From assembly GCF_011397635.1 (NCBI RefSeq), contig NC_064761.1:31041643-31105642 (forward strand): a DNA stretch of 64,000 nucleotides, written 5' to 3'. Below the pieces are notes generated by a model. The model saw nothing but the letters and a program-made list of their open reading frames with translations. It was not told the origin of the DNA and did not search any database. The stretch is from Epinephelus fuscoguttatus. Taxonomy: Eukaryota > Chordata > Actinopteri > Perciformes > Serranidae. Numbering within the stretch: position 1 is the stretch's first letter; each line of letters begins with the position of its first letter. Below are positions 13,301 to 25,410 of the stretch, in pieces. Both the position numbers and the translations under genes were made by a program.

Positions 13301-14700
13301 ATTGCATATGGTGTGCAAGTGTGGGGAAAAATAAAACAATGCATCCATTGATGGTGACCTTTGGAAACTCACCAAGCAAGAATCATTGTAACAGAAACAG
13401 GTGCTTTACACCTCTGTATACCCATGGTCCACCCACTGTCCATGGGTTTGTGTCCCAGTGTTGTTGAATTTCTGTGTGAATTTCTGATGCTGTGAGAGCA
13501 TCACAAATTAAATTTGTAACTGGGTCGAGGCAGACATTTCAGAGATATCTAAAAAAAAAAATCTGCATGAATAAAACACACTGACAGGATCTGGAAAGAT
13601 GATAAGGTGCAGCAACTAACATTTTGACATAAAGTGCATCTTCGTCTTAGAGTTAAGTACAGCCTGCCTCCTTTCTGTCTGCTTAGGCACCGTTTGAGCT
13701 TTGAGCTGGCGATGTGTGGAACTAAAAGCAGCAGCAGTCCCCCCTCACCCACATACCCACACACACCCATAAAAATGCATTCAGTCAGTAGAGCTTGATC
13801 GAATGTAATAATTTGTTGAAAAAGATAATTAACACAATGCACACACAGGCTTCTGACCCTAATGTCATACATTATAAAAGAGGCCCCACTCAGGGGTTTT
13901 GTAGTGCAGTGTTGATGCACTGTATAGTACCTTATGGGAGGTTTACAGGGGGGTTACAGTGCAAAATATGCCATTATCAGCAGCCAGTAGGGGCTGATTT
14001 ACCCAGTTTTTGGGCAGGAGGCCTCAACATTGTCCTGGTTTGTCTCTCCTGTTGGTCTGCCTCTGACTAAACCCATCTGCATGGCTGGATTCTGCAAGAG
14101 AAAGTGACAAGAAATGTCTGCTGTAATTTGGGTGACCCAACCCTTTAACCTGAAAAGAGGTCTTATCTGCCAGAATAACTGAAAAACACCTGTGTGTGTG
14201 GATGTGCAGGACCTGTAACAAGGTGGTCTATTATTTCTGGAGGCCATGGGTGGGGTGCAGAGTAAATGCGTTGAAAGGCTGACATTTGCAGTTCTCTGTA
14301 ATAGGCGGTAAAGGTTGTTCTTGTGCCAACAAAGCCTCTTGCTCGGTAACTCTCAGGGAAACTCCTCCGTGTGTGTGACAGTGTGTGTGCGTGTGTGGGT
14401 GTTTTGGATGGGTGAGGGACCAGTCATGCATTCCCGTCGAGTATTACTTTATCACAGTTGCCCACGGACACATATATAATGACACATCCTGTTCGTTTTT
14501 AAAAACTATAGTAAATTAATTATAATAAGCTTCCTCCAACTTTAATTATTCTATTCCCCAATATTAAGTAATGCTGGTGATGACTCACAAGCATTCCAGT
14601 CACAATAGATAATGCGCTATTATTTTTTTTCTTCAAAACTGAAAATGAACAATTAAGTTCAAATATGTCATCTTTTACAACGTCGTCATCTTCTCTGATA
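10346..14700. other. Intergenic stretch between zfand5 and abhd17a
   Basis: About 4.3 kb without any supported gene or recognisable transposon. Short open frames here lack splice sites and family resemblance. AATAAA motifs occur near 11100 and 12809. Confidence 0.5.
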
Positions 14701-14719
14701 ACGAGCTTCCCTTAATTGT

Positions 14720-14765
14720 CCAATGGAAACTCGTGACGTCACATCCTGTCAGCTGTCGCTTCCGG
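14720..14765 (+). promoter_or_regulatory. Probable abhd17a promoter: CCAAT box, CRE, ETS-type site
   Basis: Within 46 bases there are CCAATGG (14720-14726), a perfect palindromic CRE TGACGTCA (14734-14741) and CTTCCGG (about 14760), an ETS-type core. CpGs become frequent just downstream (14760-14950). The next coding exon in this direction is abhd17a at 16579, so a non-coding first exon nearby is inferred. The start site itself is not determined. Confidence 0.45.
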
Positions 14766-15485
14766 ATGCGGTGAAACGGGCAGAGAAGAAGGAAAACACC
14801 GCACGTACATGGATTAATTTAAATGACAAGACGCCATCCATAAATTCAACGGAGGACGACGGCACCGTCCAGAATGGATTCGTGGAGACAAACACACACG
14901 TAGGAAACCGCGAAGTGACGGTGTTTCAGGTTGGATGTCCGCGAATGAGCGTTTTGTTTTCACTGACTAGCCGTGTTTGTGTCTTCTTGCTAGCTTAAGC
15001 CAGCGTAGCGTTAGCTGGTACGCGCAGACAAACAGCTTCTCCCTCCGGTAAAATACCACTTGTCGCTATTCTTGATATATCACTCATACACACAGGAGGG
15101 AGCCCTGCTGTGTGTGTTTGATTGTAATTTAAGAAACGTTCATAATTTGTTTCGGTCACTTTGCAGGTCAAGGCTGCATTGAAACGTCCTTACTGTCAAA
15201 AACAAGTACAAAGTTGTCCTAAAATATCCAGGGCACGTTTGGGAAACCACACACTGTATCTGGAGTGACTCGTCAGCATTGCAACAAGTGGACACAATGG
15301 ATGTGATCTGGACTTTAGTCTTCACAGAAACAACACAGCAGATACTTTGTAAATAACACTTTACTGTCAGCCGGCAGGCTCCACTACTTTTTCCTCCATC
15401 CGCTGACAGGGCACTTTACAAACAGTATCCTGTGTTTGAATTTGACTGAAGTGGAGGAAGACTTCCTTGTTTTATCTCTGTGTCG

Positions 15486-15895
15486 ACACAACTTATTTTG
15501 GACTTAGCTTAGCATAAGCTCTTCAGCTCAACAGGTAGGTCTACTGATGATGTCCTGTACTGTATGTTTGGAGTGCTGCATGTAATAATTATGTTTATAA
15601 TTGGCTTATATTTTAATTACTAACTCACAAATATGATTAAGTAATGAGTTATGATCAGTATGATTCACCAGAGCCTCACCTAAAGCCATAAACTTGTTTC
15701 TACACAACTTATTTTGGACTTAGATTAAGCTCCTCAGCTCAACAGGTAGGTCTAATGTAGTTGTATGCTTGGAGTGCTACATGCAATAATTGTCCTCATA
15801 ATTAGCTTATATTTTGATTATTAGCTCAAAAACATGTTAAAGTAATGAGTTATGATCATTATGGTTTATCGGAGCCTCCTATAAAGCCATAAAAC
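15486..15895 (+). repeat. Diverged tandem duplication, about 200 bp unit, two copies
   Basis: Copy 1 runs from 15486 to about 15701 and copy 2 from 15702 to about 15895. Both open with ACACAACTTATTTTGGACTT, share GGAGTGCT-CATG-AATAATT and AGTAATGAGTTATGATCA, and end in AAAGCCATAAA. Copy 2 has lost about 15 bases near its start. Both copies contain CAACAG followed by GTAGGTCT, so a consensus splice donor (GT at 15535 and 15746) is duplicated upstream of the abhd17a coding exons. Confidence 0.8.
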
Positions 15896-16220
15896 CTGCC
15901 TATTTAGCTTAAGCAGCATCCCCAAACTACTCACTTTTATAGCCAAAACAGCTGATTAGTTTATTGACAGAAAAGAACAATAAATGTTTTGATAATCTAT
16001 CACAGGTTTAAGTCACTTTTCCAAGCAAAAATTCAAAACATTCATTGGGTTAAGCCTTTTAATTGTGAGTGTTTGCTGCTTATTTTTGTCTGATGTGACA
16101 GTTAAACAATAGTTTAAAAGCTGAATCTTAGATTGTTTTTCAAACACAAAAGCAATCTTAACAGGCACATATTTCACAATATTAATTAATTAATAATGAA
16201 AATAAAATGCAGATTTATCC

Positions 16221-16238
16221 AAAAAAAAAAAAAAAAAA
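16221..16238. repeat. Poly(A) tract, 18 bp
   Basis: Uninterrupted A run in the region upstream of the abhd17a ATG exon. No target-site duplication or SINE body is recognisable beside it. Confidence 0.75.
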
Positions 16239-16578
16239 GAAATGGTGAGTTGTGGCGTTATTCAGTTTATATTGGCAAGAAAAAGGAGACACTCCCCACA
16301 TGTGTGAAAGTTTAACGAGCAAATATTACCAGATAAATCCTGTAAGTGATTAATAGATTATCAAGATAAAGCCAAAGTACGTGACATGTTTTGTATCTAA
16401 TGGCTTGTAATCTTTAGATGTTATAAACTAGCTGTTCTCGAGGCATTGTCATCATAATCGTTGCCATTCTTTGACTGAACGCCATTACACTGTAATAAGT
16501 ATCTGATTGTGTTAACAGTGGGATGATGTGGACTCATTAGCACAGTGATCCTCTTGTCTTCCTCCTGCACAGTGAAGG

Positions 16579-19500
16579 ATGAATGGCCTCTCTCTCAGCG
16601 AGCTCTGCTGCCTGTTCTGCTGCCCGCCGTGCCCCAGCCGCATCGCAGCCAAGCTCGCCTTCCTGCCCCCCGAGCCCACGTATACCTTTCTTCCGGACCC
16701 AGAGGCAGGCCCTGTTGCACCAGGGGCAACAGGGACATCCAGCCTGCGGGCACGGAGCGGTGCATCAGTTGCTGGAAGTGGAGGAGCCGGGGCTGTGGAG
16801 GGGAGATGGAAGCTCCACCTGACGGAGAGAGCGGAGTTCCAGTACTCACAGAGAGAGCTGGACACGACAGAGGTTTTCCTCACTCGATCCAGCCGAGGGA
16901 ACAGAGTCGGCTGCATGTACATTCGCTGTGTTCCCAATGCCAGGTGGGTCATTTGAAAGGTTTACCTACCTTTTGAGTCAGTGTGGTAACAGTTCTAACT
17001 GACTGATTGCTTGTGTTGTAGAGTCCACAACTTTCTTGACCTTACTTACTGATATTTTAAAGGTGTGTCACTTCCTCAGAAGTGTTTCCACACCCTCCTT
17101 ACTTGTCAGTCCTTTTCCCCTCACATCCAGGTCTGCTTCCTTTACTTGTTTCCCTGTTGACTCAGCTGACTCAAAGATTGTCTCTTCCTGCTATTTCATG
17201 GATCACTGCCATTTACTTAAACATTTCTTCTAGTCTCCAAAACCACTCTATTTTCCATTCTCATTTGCTCTGTCGGTTTGTAGGAACTTGAATGTTCAGT
17301 TTCATCCAGGCTTGGCAATTCCGCTTTATGATAATGATCATAAAAAAAAGTGTCACGCTCAGTTTTAAGATATCACTTTTCAGTGAGTCACAGACTCAAC
17401 ATTTTCAGCTATCTGGCTTTTTTTCCCATAGCTTTGCGTCACTGAATTTATTGGCAGTGATTGGTTTTATGAGAAGTGATCATATCATTTCGCAGCAGAA
17501 GTTTTATTTTATGTCCAGAGATGTAAAAGTATTTATCAGTTTTATGCCCATCCTGCTGTACTGTGTGCAGCTGCTGATTAATTTACCAAATCAATGAAAA
17601 AGACATGGACGGGCTTGTGTTACAGTCTGTGTGTCTTGTATTAATGTCTATCTAGTATTACACAAGAATGAATCCAAACTAGACCTGATATGGCAGAGTC
17701 ATTGTTATGCCACATTCTGAGTGGAAAGGCCTCGAGCGAAGCCACGGGCCATATGGGTTCATAAACAAAACCACCGAGGGAGGATTTCAAAACAAGTCAG
17801 TGTGTAGAAAAAGTATCAGATTTCTCACAAGAGCGCAACATGCATTCATGAATAAAAGGCAAGGGCTAGAATACCAAGCTTTTATAGTGGATACCCTGCT
17901 TCTCAGGTTGTGCAAAATGTCTAGAAGTAAGAGTCACTTGACAAGAGCAGTAAACCAATCCTACATCATGCAGCACTTTTAGACAAAGACGCGTTGGCTC
18001 GGAGTCCAAGTGACCTTGCTGTGTTTATCCTAACAACAGGTTGCTTATGGTTTGATTCAGTGTAGAGTTACCGGGTTGGAGTTGTGGAGAGCTGTAATCA
18101 ACTGGATTGTGTTGTGTCGGTTTTAATGTTACTGTTAATCCTTCATCTGACTTTTTCTGCCTCAAATGAAGTCCAGCAGAATTTCAAGTGTCTGTACAGT
18201 GTCTTGTTTTATTTACTAGTGATGTGTTCTAGTCATCTAGATCCTGTAAAAAGGACCACTTTTTTACAAATAAATAAATAAATAAAGGATATTGCTCAGG
18301 GAACAATAACAACCACAATATAACTGATAATTCCCTATAGTTGGCTGTATTTCCAGCTATAACTTAAGTACTTGTCTTAGATTGTTGGCCCGTCTACTAA
18401 CCTGTCTTTTCTATGTGTATCCTTTCAGATTTACAGTGCTGTTCTCCCACGGTAACGCAGTCGACCTTGGCCAGATGAGCAGTTTCTACATCGGCCTCGG
18501 CACTCGCATCAACTGCAACATCTTCTCCTACGACTACTCAGGCTACGGTGTCAGCACCGGCAAGCCCTCTGAGAAAAACCTCTACGCAGACATAGACGCT
18601 GCCTGGCACGCCCTGCGCACACGGTATGTTATGATATAATTGGCCCACATGTGTCCTTCAAGGGATGATTAATTAAATATACATTTTCAGTTTGTTTCAG
18701 TTAGGAGCAAATTAATCTACGGCTGCTGTGCATAGCACCAAAAACAAGCAGAAAGGTGTGAGAAATGGCGATGGGCAGAAGAGGTTAGATTAGAGATGAA
18801 GATGTGAGGCAGGGGTGAATCAAGGTGGCAGAGGTTGTGATTAGGACAGAGCTGGGATGAAGGGAGTAGAGCCGAGTGTGGACAGATGCCGTGGGAATAA
18901 AAAAGAATGAGATGAATGGATGAAGGGTGGGAAGGCTGGGGGGGTGAGATGTCTCTCAAGGACGATGTGAAGTGATAAAGTGTCTCATTAGCGAAAGCGG
19001 AGCTGCCTTAATGTGGCTGTAGCCCCAGGAAGGCATGACACCGCCGAGCATTGACTAAGGGTTGGTTGAGGTGAATTTACATTTGGGTGTAGCTGTCACT
19101 TCTCTCTATGACATTTTAGCATATTTTTTCAGAACATTCTGACTCATTGGCGTGTTCTTAGTACTCTATTTCTAAAGTTAAACCAACTGCTATGAAATTA
19201 TTTTTCTTCTTCTAGTAGCAATCCTAGAGTAGTCAATGAAAAACAATACATATTTCTGTTTTGTGATTCTGCTACTGTCACCGCTGTACACGTTATGTTA
19301 CATGTCACAACTTCCATTAACCTGCATTATAATGATTTCTGTGAATCTTTGGTTTTAACCAGGTATGGCATCAGCCCGGAGAATATTATCCTGTATGGAC
19401 AGAGCATTGGTACAGTACCCACTGTAGACCTGGCGTCACGGTATGAGTGTGCTGCCGTTGTTCTCCACTCGCCTCTAACATCAGGCATGAGAGTGGCCTT

Positions 19501-22500
19501 TCCCGACACAAAGAAAACGTATTGCTTCGACGCTTTCCCCAAGTAAGTCTCTGCTGAATGTTTGTATCTTTTCTTGCTCTTTGTCCGCAGCAAACATCAA
19601 ATGTTTGGCACTCAAATTAAAATTACATTAGTAACATTTCTGTTTTTTAGTGCACAGTCTGATTAAGTTGACACATGTGATTATATGGCATTAAATATAT
19701 GATTGGCTGTATGGATAAAATGTTTGTCAGAGAAATCTTTGGACAACAGCAAAGTCTTTGTACTCCCCCTCGGTCTCCCTCTCTGTCACATAAAATCCTT
19801 AAATAAGGTGTTCATGTAAACATGATACACACACATAGATTACACAACTATTTTTCTGTCAGTTGGCATTTCCACATAATTACAGATCTGCCAATAGAAA
19901 AGCATAATTGCCACTTAGACTTGTGAAAATGTGTCTTATCCAAGACAAACATCTGCGCCGACAGAACAGCTACTGTGCTTCAGGGTTGCATTTTAGTGCT
20001 GTAATTTCAGTTATAGTGTTTTCCTCAGTGAGTGTGTGGATATCTTTTTCAGTTTATTTTCATAGATGTGACTGGGTGTTCAAAATATTTCTGAAGAGAA
20101 CTTGTCATCTTGCAGGAGTGATCTCATTGTGCAGCGACCAAAACCTCTTTCACTTTAGTCTCAAAGTGACGTTGCTTGAGTGAAACGTTTATCTTTAACT
20201 TTTAATGACAGTGCAGGACTTGCAGGCTATTACACTCAGGTAATAAAGTCTTATCTAATGTCTTTTGAATATGATTGACAGTAAATGGCAGCTTGTGGTG
20301 CTTATTTGTGCAGTGATCTTTAAAAACAGGAACATTTTGGTATGAATAAGCAATTAAATTAAAGTCCTTTAACCCTCAGTAGGTGGATGTGAAATCAGTA
20401 CTTTTTGGTGCTGTACTTGTCAGTTGTTCTTTGATCGCTTCATGCTCAGTTACAACCTTCTCTGAAGAGATTTGGTGCCCCACATTTGTGTGCGATTTGT
20501 AATGTGGGTGTTCACTGTAATGTGTTGTTACTGTGTTTTTATTTTTAAATCTTGGCCACTGAACAAATTCCCTTGGCGGGACAGTAACAGCACCGAGTAA
20601 TGCTATCATTAGTGAGGCTCTATCCCTTCTGTTCTTGTTGTCAGTTTAGTTTTAGTGGCTGAGTGTGACGAAGGTCAATAGCAGCCAACGCCAGCCTTAA
20701 CGCAGAGTCTAGTCCCAGATGGTACAAGTGGGTGAGGAGGAGCAGAGGTGGAAGGAAACCAGGGGATGCCTTGCTGTGTGTGTAGTGAGCTGAGAAAGCC
20801 TCCAGTGTTTTGCTTGTTGTTCAAACTCAGAGTGGGCAGCTGGCATCCCTCCTTCCTCTATGCATCTGTGGCTGTATCTTTCTCTGCTGTTTTCTATGTG
20901 AAAGTATATCTATATTTTATGGGATGACTTGAATATAACTTTAAGATTTGACCATTGTGTGCGTATTATGTTGCAGAAGTACTGTAAAACTTCAGTTAAA
21001 AGCCCAGTCCTTTTTACCAGCCCAGTGTGGCGACACATTTTGACAAATCTGGCTGCCAAGAAGTTCATGTTTTTCATAGAAATTCTTCGGATAATAACAG
21101 GTTGTTGGTGACCTCAATTTATGTGTCCATTCCTTAGATCAAAAGAATCAGAAGAGTTTTATATAGAAATTAATCCAAGTTGTGAGTATTGTTTTAAGGG
21201 GATAAAGTGGTGTTGTGTCGGTGTGCCAGGTGCCGTAATCCTCAAGTTCCGTAACTCACTTTCTCTCTAATGCCCTGTCTGTCGGAGCTAGATCAAATGA
21301 ATGATTCATAATTGATATATTTACTGAAGCCTCATTTTTATGCAAGTTATATTCATATTGGTTTAAATAAACAATTTGATTGTATTTCCCATCTTTGCTG
21401 AGCAACAGTTTTGTGTGAAAGTAATTAAATACCTGTCCCATATAGACGCCTGTCCCAAATATAGGACTGTTTATTTCTAAGCAAATAATAGCCCGGGCTA
21501 TTAATTGAAGTTTTACGGTAGCTATCTGTAATGTATTTATTGCTTTGGCAATAACTACATTAATTTCTATCGATTAACTCTAGAAATCCCAAGACTCATG
21601 TTTTGACTTCTGTACTGCCCAGGCGGGTGAGAACTGGGTCCAAGATTCTAGACTGCCACCAAATTGCATATCAGTCTTATCTTCCGCCTTATGTTGACCA
21701 CACAGCTCACACGCTGATCAAAGCACCATCTCTAATCTCTTGACCCACCTGTGGCACCGCAGCCATCAGTGTTGATAGGCTATCATTCACAACATGTAAT
21801 CAGTCAGATAGTGTTGTGGGTTGGACATTGACCAACATTAAAGTGATTACTACGGCAGACAGAGAGAGGCGGCTGCATCAGAGACAAAGAAGCACATTTG
21901 TCAGTGAGTTTAGTTTATCAGCCATCGAGGAAGAAATGCTGATTTAAATAACAATAATAATAATAATAATAATGAAAAAGGGTGATACCAAATTATGTGC
22001 AAGTGAGAAAGCTGGTTGCACCAGTGCTACCAGTGTAAAATTTATTCTGACGCCCTGAGGTCAGCACTGCTGTAACCTTGTATGAGAATGTGCACAAAGT
22101 ATCTGCATCCAGGCAATAAGATATTTTGCAGGCAGGACTTCTACACATTGCACCGTACAGCAAAAGAGAAATGATAACACGAAAATATCACCTTTGTTTC
22201 AAAGCAATAAATGTATTTTATAGCCTATAAAAATGTACTATAGCAGTCCAGGCAAAAATAAAGCTTCACCGATCCATTAAGATGTTTAATTTATAACACA
22301 TTTTACTGACTTTTTTTAGACCAGCACACTGACCCACCACAATGTCACCTTTTTAACGACATGATCTACAGAGCGAGTGGTTTATGAGTCCAACTGTAGA
22401 TCATTATTAACTGACCTGTGCAGTCTGCTTTCAGATCTTTTTATAGGGGTGGGGAACTAATATGGTAGTGAGTAAATCATCAATTTCTTTAAAATCTCAC

Positions 22501-22764
22501 TTATTTTCTTTTCTCATTGCCCCCTTGTCCTCTTGTAGCATTGAGAAGGTGTCCAAAATCACGTCCCCAGTGCTCATCATCCACGGGACGGAGGACGAGG
22601 TCATTGACTTCTCCCACGGCCTGGCTCTGTTCGAGCGCTGCCCCAAGGCTGTGGAGCCTCTTTGGGTGGAGGGAGCGGGGCACAACGACATTGAGTTGTA
22701 CAGCCAGTATCTGGAGCGCCTGCGCCGCTTCATAGGACAGGAGCTGGCAGTACAACACGCCTGA
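16579..22764 (+). CDS. abhd17a: ABHD17A: alpha/beta-hydrolase depalmitoylase
   Basis: Complete coding region in four exons: 16579-16943, 18429-18623, 19363-19542 and 22539-22764. Phases agree and the product is 321 residues (human 310). ABHD17 enzymes remove palmitate from N-Ras, PSD-95 and similar proteins at the plasma membrane and endosomes. The N-terminus [18 protein letters not shown] has the palmitoylated cysteine cluster (Cys10, 11, 14, 15, 18) that anchors the enzyme. The catalytic triad is Ser201 in GQSIG, Asp266 in GTEDEVIDF and His295 in GAGHND, each offset by 11 from the human residues. ABHD17A rather than 17B or 17C is shown by the MNGLSLSE start, [20 protein letters not shown] and the ending [18 protein letters not shown]. 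The 11-residue excess is a Gly/Ala/Ser-rich linker at residues 40-70, a variable part of this paralogue. The ATG lies six bases after a splice acceptor, so the 5' UTR is spliced from upstream. Confidence 0.95.
16944..18428 (+). other. abhd17a intron 1 (between coding exons)
   Basis: 1.5 kb of AT-rich intron. A short ATAAA repeat lies near 18270. I see no other gene; open frames here have no family resemblance. Confidence 0.6.
19543..22538 (+). other. abhd17a intron 3, 3 kb
   Basis: Non-coding intron with an AAT microsatellite at 21952-21974. No exon or recognised transposon can be supported. Confidence 0.6.
21952..21974. repeat. (AAT)n microsatellite
   Basis: About seven uninterrupted AAT units inside abhd17a intron 3. 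Confidence 0.85.
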
Positions 22765-23420
22765 CCGTCACCACCAGGATCCTCATCAATGTCGTCATTA
22801 CCATTCTTCTGTGTCCAAGAGTCATCCAAACCATCCCTCAACGTCTGGGGGTGTTGTGCGTCACAAACTGAAGTGCTTCCTTTCCAGGGCACAGGATGTC
22901 TTTAATGGACCACGGTTTGATGCATCTTGGAGAAAAGTAACGTGTTCATAAGCATCAGAACGGCGTGAGTGTGAAAGACTTTGTCACAACCTGCGTTCTA
23001 GACTGTTGTTTTTGTAGCCGTTCACTTTAAGAGTCCAGCTGCTGTGTGATGCGTGGCAGCAGATATATTCCTATACTGTGCAATAACATGGACAGTGTCC
23101 ACAGGAAAGAAACTTTAAATAATGAAAAGAGATTTAACAGAACAACAAACTGATAACTAATCATGTAGATCCAGTACGTTGTGGTCCACATGGAGAATTC
23201 CCAGCAATTTTCCAGCCTACTCATAGAGTTTGTGTGTAACTTTCATTTTTGCTGTTAACCTAAATGAAATGGATGATGGTGAATCACGGGAAACGCTAAG
23301 AACACACTGTTAAAAGTGCTTGTGACATGTGTTGGGGAATATTATGTTTTTTAATCACCTTCTAGAATAGCAAACAGATTTGTAACAGAGTTCCCTGTAC
23401 AGTCTAATGCAATCCATTTT

Positions 23421-23690
23421 AAAGGGACAGTTCACCCCAAAATCAAAACTACATATTTTTCCTTTTACCTGTAGTGCTGTTTTCAGTCTAGATTATATTG
23501 GTGTGAGCTGCAGAGTGTTGGAGATGTAGCGCCATCGAGTTCCATTATATTCAAGAGAAGGCAGACATCTCTACCGCTGATATCTCCAACACCGTGCAGC
23601 TCACACCGAAACTATCTAGACTGATAAATAGCGCTACATGTAAGAGGGAAAATATGTTTTTTTGATTTGAGGATCAACTAACTATATTGT
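23421..23690. mobile_element. Near-palindromic MITE (two long inverted arms)
   Basis: The left arm starts AAAGGGACAGTTCACCCCAA. The right arm, read in reverse complement, matches it at low identity at the tip and then closely: GTAGTGCT/GTAGCGCT, TCAGTCTAGAT and GGTGTGAGCTGCA. Each arm is roughly 110-125 bases, leaving a short loop near 23550. The tip sequence is the kind found on abundant piggyBac-like MITEs of teleosts (family knowledge). The right tip is eroded, so no target-site duplication is clear. Confidence 0.8.
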
Positions 23691-25269
23691 CGTTTCCCTG
23701 GGTTGGACTGCATTATACTGAACAGTGTTTCTAATATCCTAAAGCTTCATGTGTGTACTTGATACACACATGCACAGAGATGAATTTTGCATCTTTGATT
23801 TTGTTTTTCACTGTACTGAACATTTTGCTCAGGTAACCCTCTTTTAGACATTAGGGTGGGTGTGTTCCACATTTGTTTGTTTTTTTGTTTGATATGCAGC
23901 TGGCTAAATCTCCTCAGATCCTTTGAGCAAAGATTTGTAGAATCGCGCTCATTGAGTGTGTGCGATCTGTTGTTATCCTTAATTTAAAATAACAAAGCAA
24001 ACTATGATCCCAAAACGGAGGTACAGACCAAACTGTGAGTTTGGGGAGCCGTTATTTCTTTCTATGATTTCTTCAGTCCTCTCTGCACAACATCTGTATC
24101 CCAGTGACGGAGAGGGACTGGCTGTTTTTAAGAAGTTCAAGAGGCCTCAGAAAAAAAAAAATACCTCCAGCTCCTTCATTTAGTGGAATGTCTGAGAGTC
24201 TGCTCGTCCTGTCTACTTTGTTTTAGTCTTAGTTCATCTTGTTTATGTCTCACACCAGTAGGTCACAGCTGTCAGCGAAGTTCCTGTTTCCCCTCAGTGT
24301 CTGGAACAGAGAAGCAACACTAAAATTAAACAGGCCTCGGTTTTCTACCTCCAGCCTGTTTTCATCTCCTTAATGCTGTCTGGCAGCCATCTTGCTCTTA
24401 TGCACACCATCTTGAGAAGGAAATGAAAATTTCACTTTGAAATCATGTATTTTATGAAAAGTGCAAGTTGATTTTCTCATTTTAATGGCTGATGACTAAA
24501 ACTCATTCCCACTCTTACACAGAAAAGCACAGGAACAGATGTATTTTCACAATAAAATGCAGCACTACAGTTCTTTATGTCGTAAAGCATTAACAAAATT
24601 AGCCAAGAGCACACTAAGAAGCTCTTCTGAGGGACTTGATTATTAGGAATCTGACAGGTCACCTACAGTATGTGGGCACATTTATTGTCCAACATGATGA
24701 CAGTGCTACTCTGCTGTTCTGTGCGACAGGTGAAACATAGAGAGGAAACAGGCTGCGTCCTCTCTGGATTACAGCCTCTACAAGAACTGCCTATAACATC
24801 TGTCTGTATGTCTACACATACACTTAATAGTTAAATATTTGTACTTATTTTAGGTGTAACTTCTTGTTAACACTATTAATTTTACACAGAATTCAGTATA
24901 AGAGTGGTACAGTAACTTTTCTAGCTGCCGGTGTGACTTTTGTAACAATTGAAAACTGTCTCAAACATGTTGTGTTGTTCTTTCTGCGCTGATTATAAAG
25001 GGAAGTATCACTAATCAATACACAATGAATTGTCCCTTGTTGCTGCAGAGGCCATCTTGTCACAATATAAGAGTAACTGGTTCAAGATTATATTATCTGG
25101 CTGTCCTGTTCAAGGCATTTTATGTTGACTGATGAGGTAAATCGTAACCCTTTCCTTTTTACTGCCTACTTCGGATTCACTGCACTCCATCATGACAAAA
25201 TCCCTTCGTTCTCTAAGTAATGGTCTGTTTTACAAGCAGACATGAGGCACAGTCTGAAGTATTCATCTT

Positions 25270-25410
25270 AAAGGTGCAGCACTCACCAAGCCACAGAAGT
25301 CTGAAGCCAAAATTAGAATCTATGAAAGTTTTAAATCTGTGGCTAAAAGTTTTGTGTCAGTTTATCTGAGTTGATTCACATGAACCTTGGACATCGAGTG
25401 CTGCACCTTT
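25270..25410. mobile_element. 141-bp element with perfect 15-bp terminal inverted repeats
   Basis: AAAGGTGCAGCACTC at 25270-25284 is exactly inverted at 25396-25410. The interior has no open frame. The size and ends fit a very small non-autonomous DNA transposon. A target-site duplication is not obvious. Confidence 0.6.

Noticed and set aside
13549-13920. 123-codon minus-strand open frame
   Set aside because: Cys-rich and low in recognisable motifs, with no splice sites or family resemblance; it lies in AT-rich intergenic DNA.
14723-14998. 91-codon plus-strand frame beginning at an ATG near the abhd17a promoter
   Set aside because: The ATG lies upstream of the CRE, so it is probably not transcribed, and the sequence resembles no known protein. 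Treated as promoter/5' UTR.
16512-16952. 146-codon minus-strand frame
   Set aside because: Antisense shadow of abhd17a exon 1, whose plus-strand product matches the family along its whole length.
16579-22764. ABHD17B as the identity of the hydrolase (suggested by the neighbouring zfand5, since ABHD17B and ZFAND5 are both on human 9q21)
   Set aside because: The start MNGLSLSE, the [20 protein letters not shown] segment and the C-terminal [10 protein letters not shown] fit ABHD17A and not 17B.
22497-22892. 131-codon minus-strand frame
   Set aside because: Antisense shadow of abhd17a exon 4.
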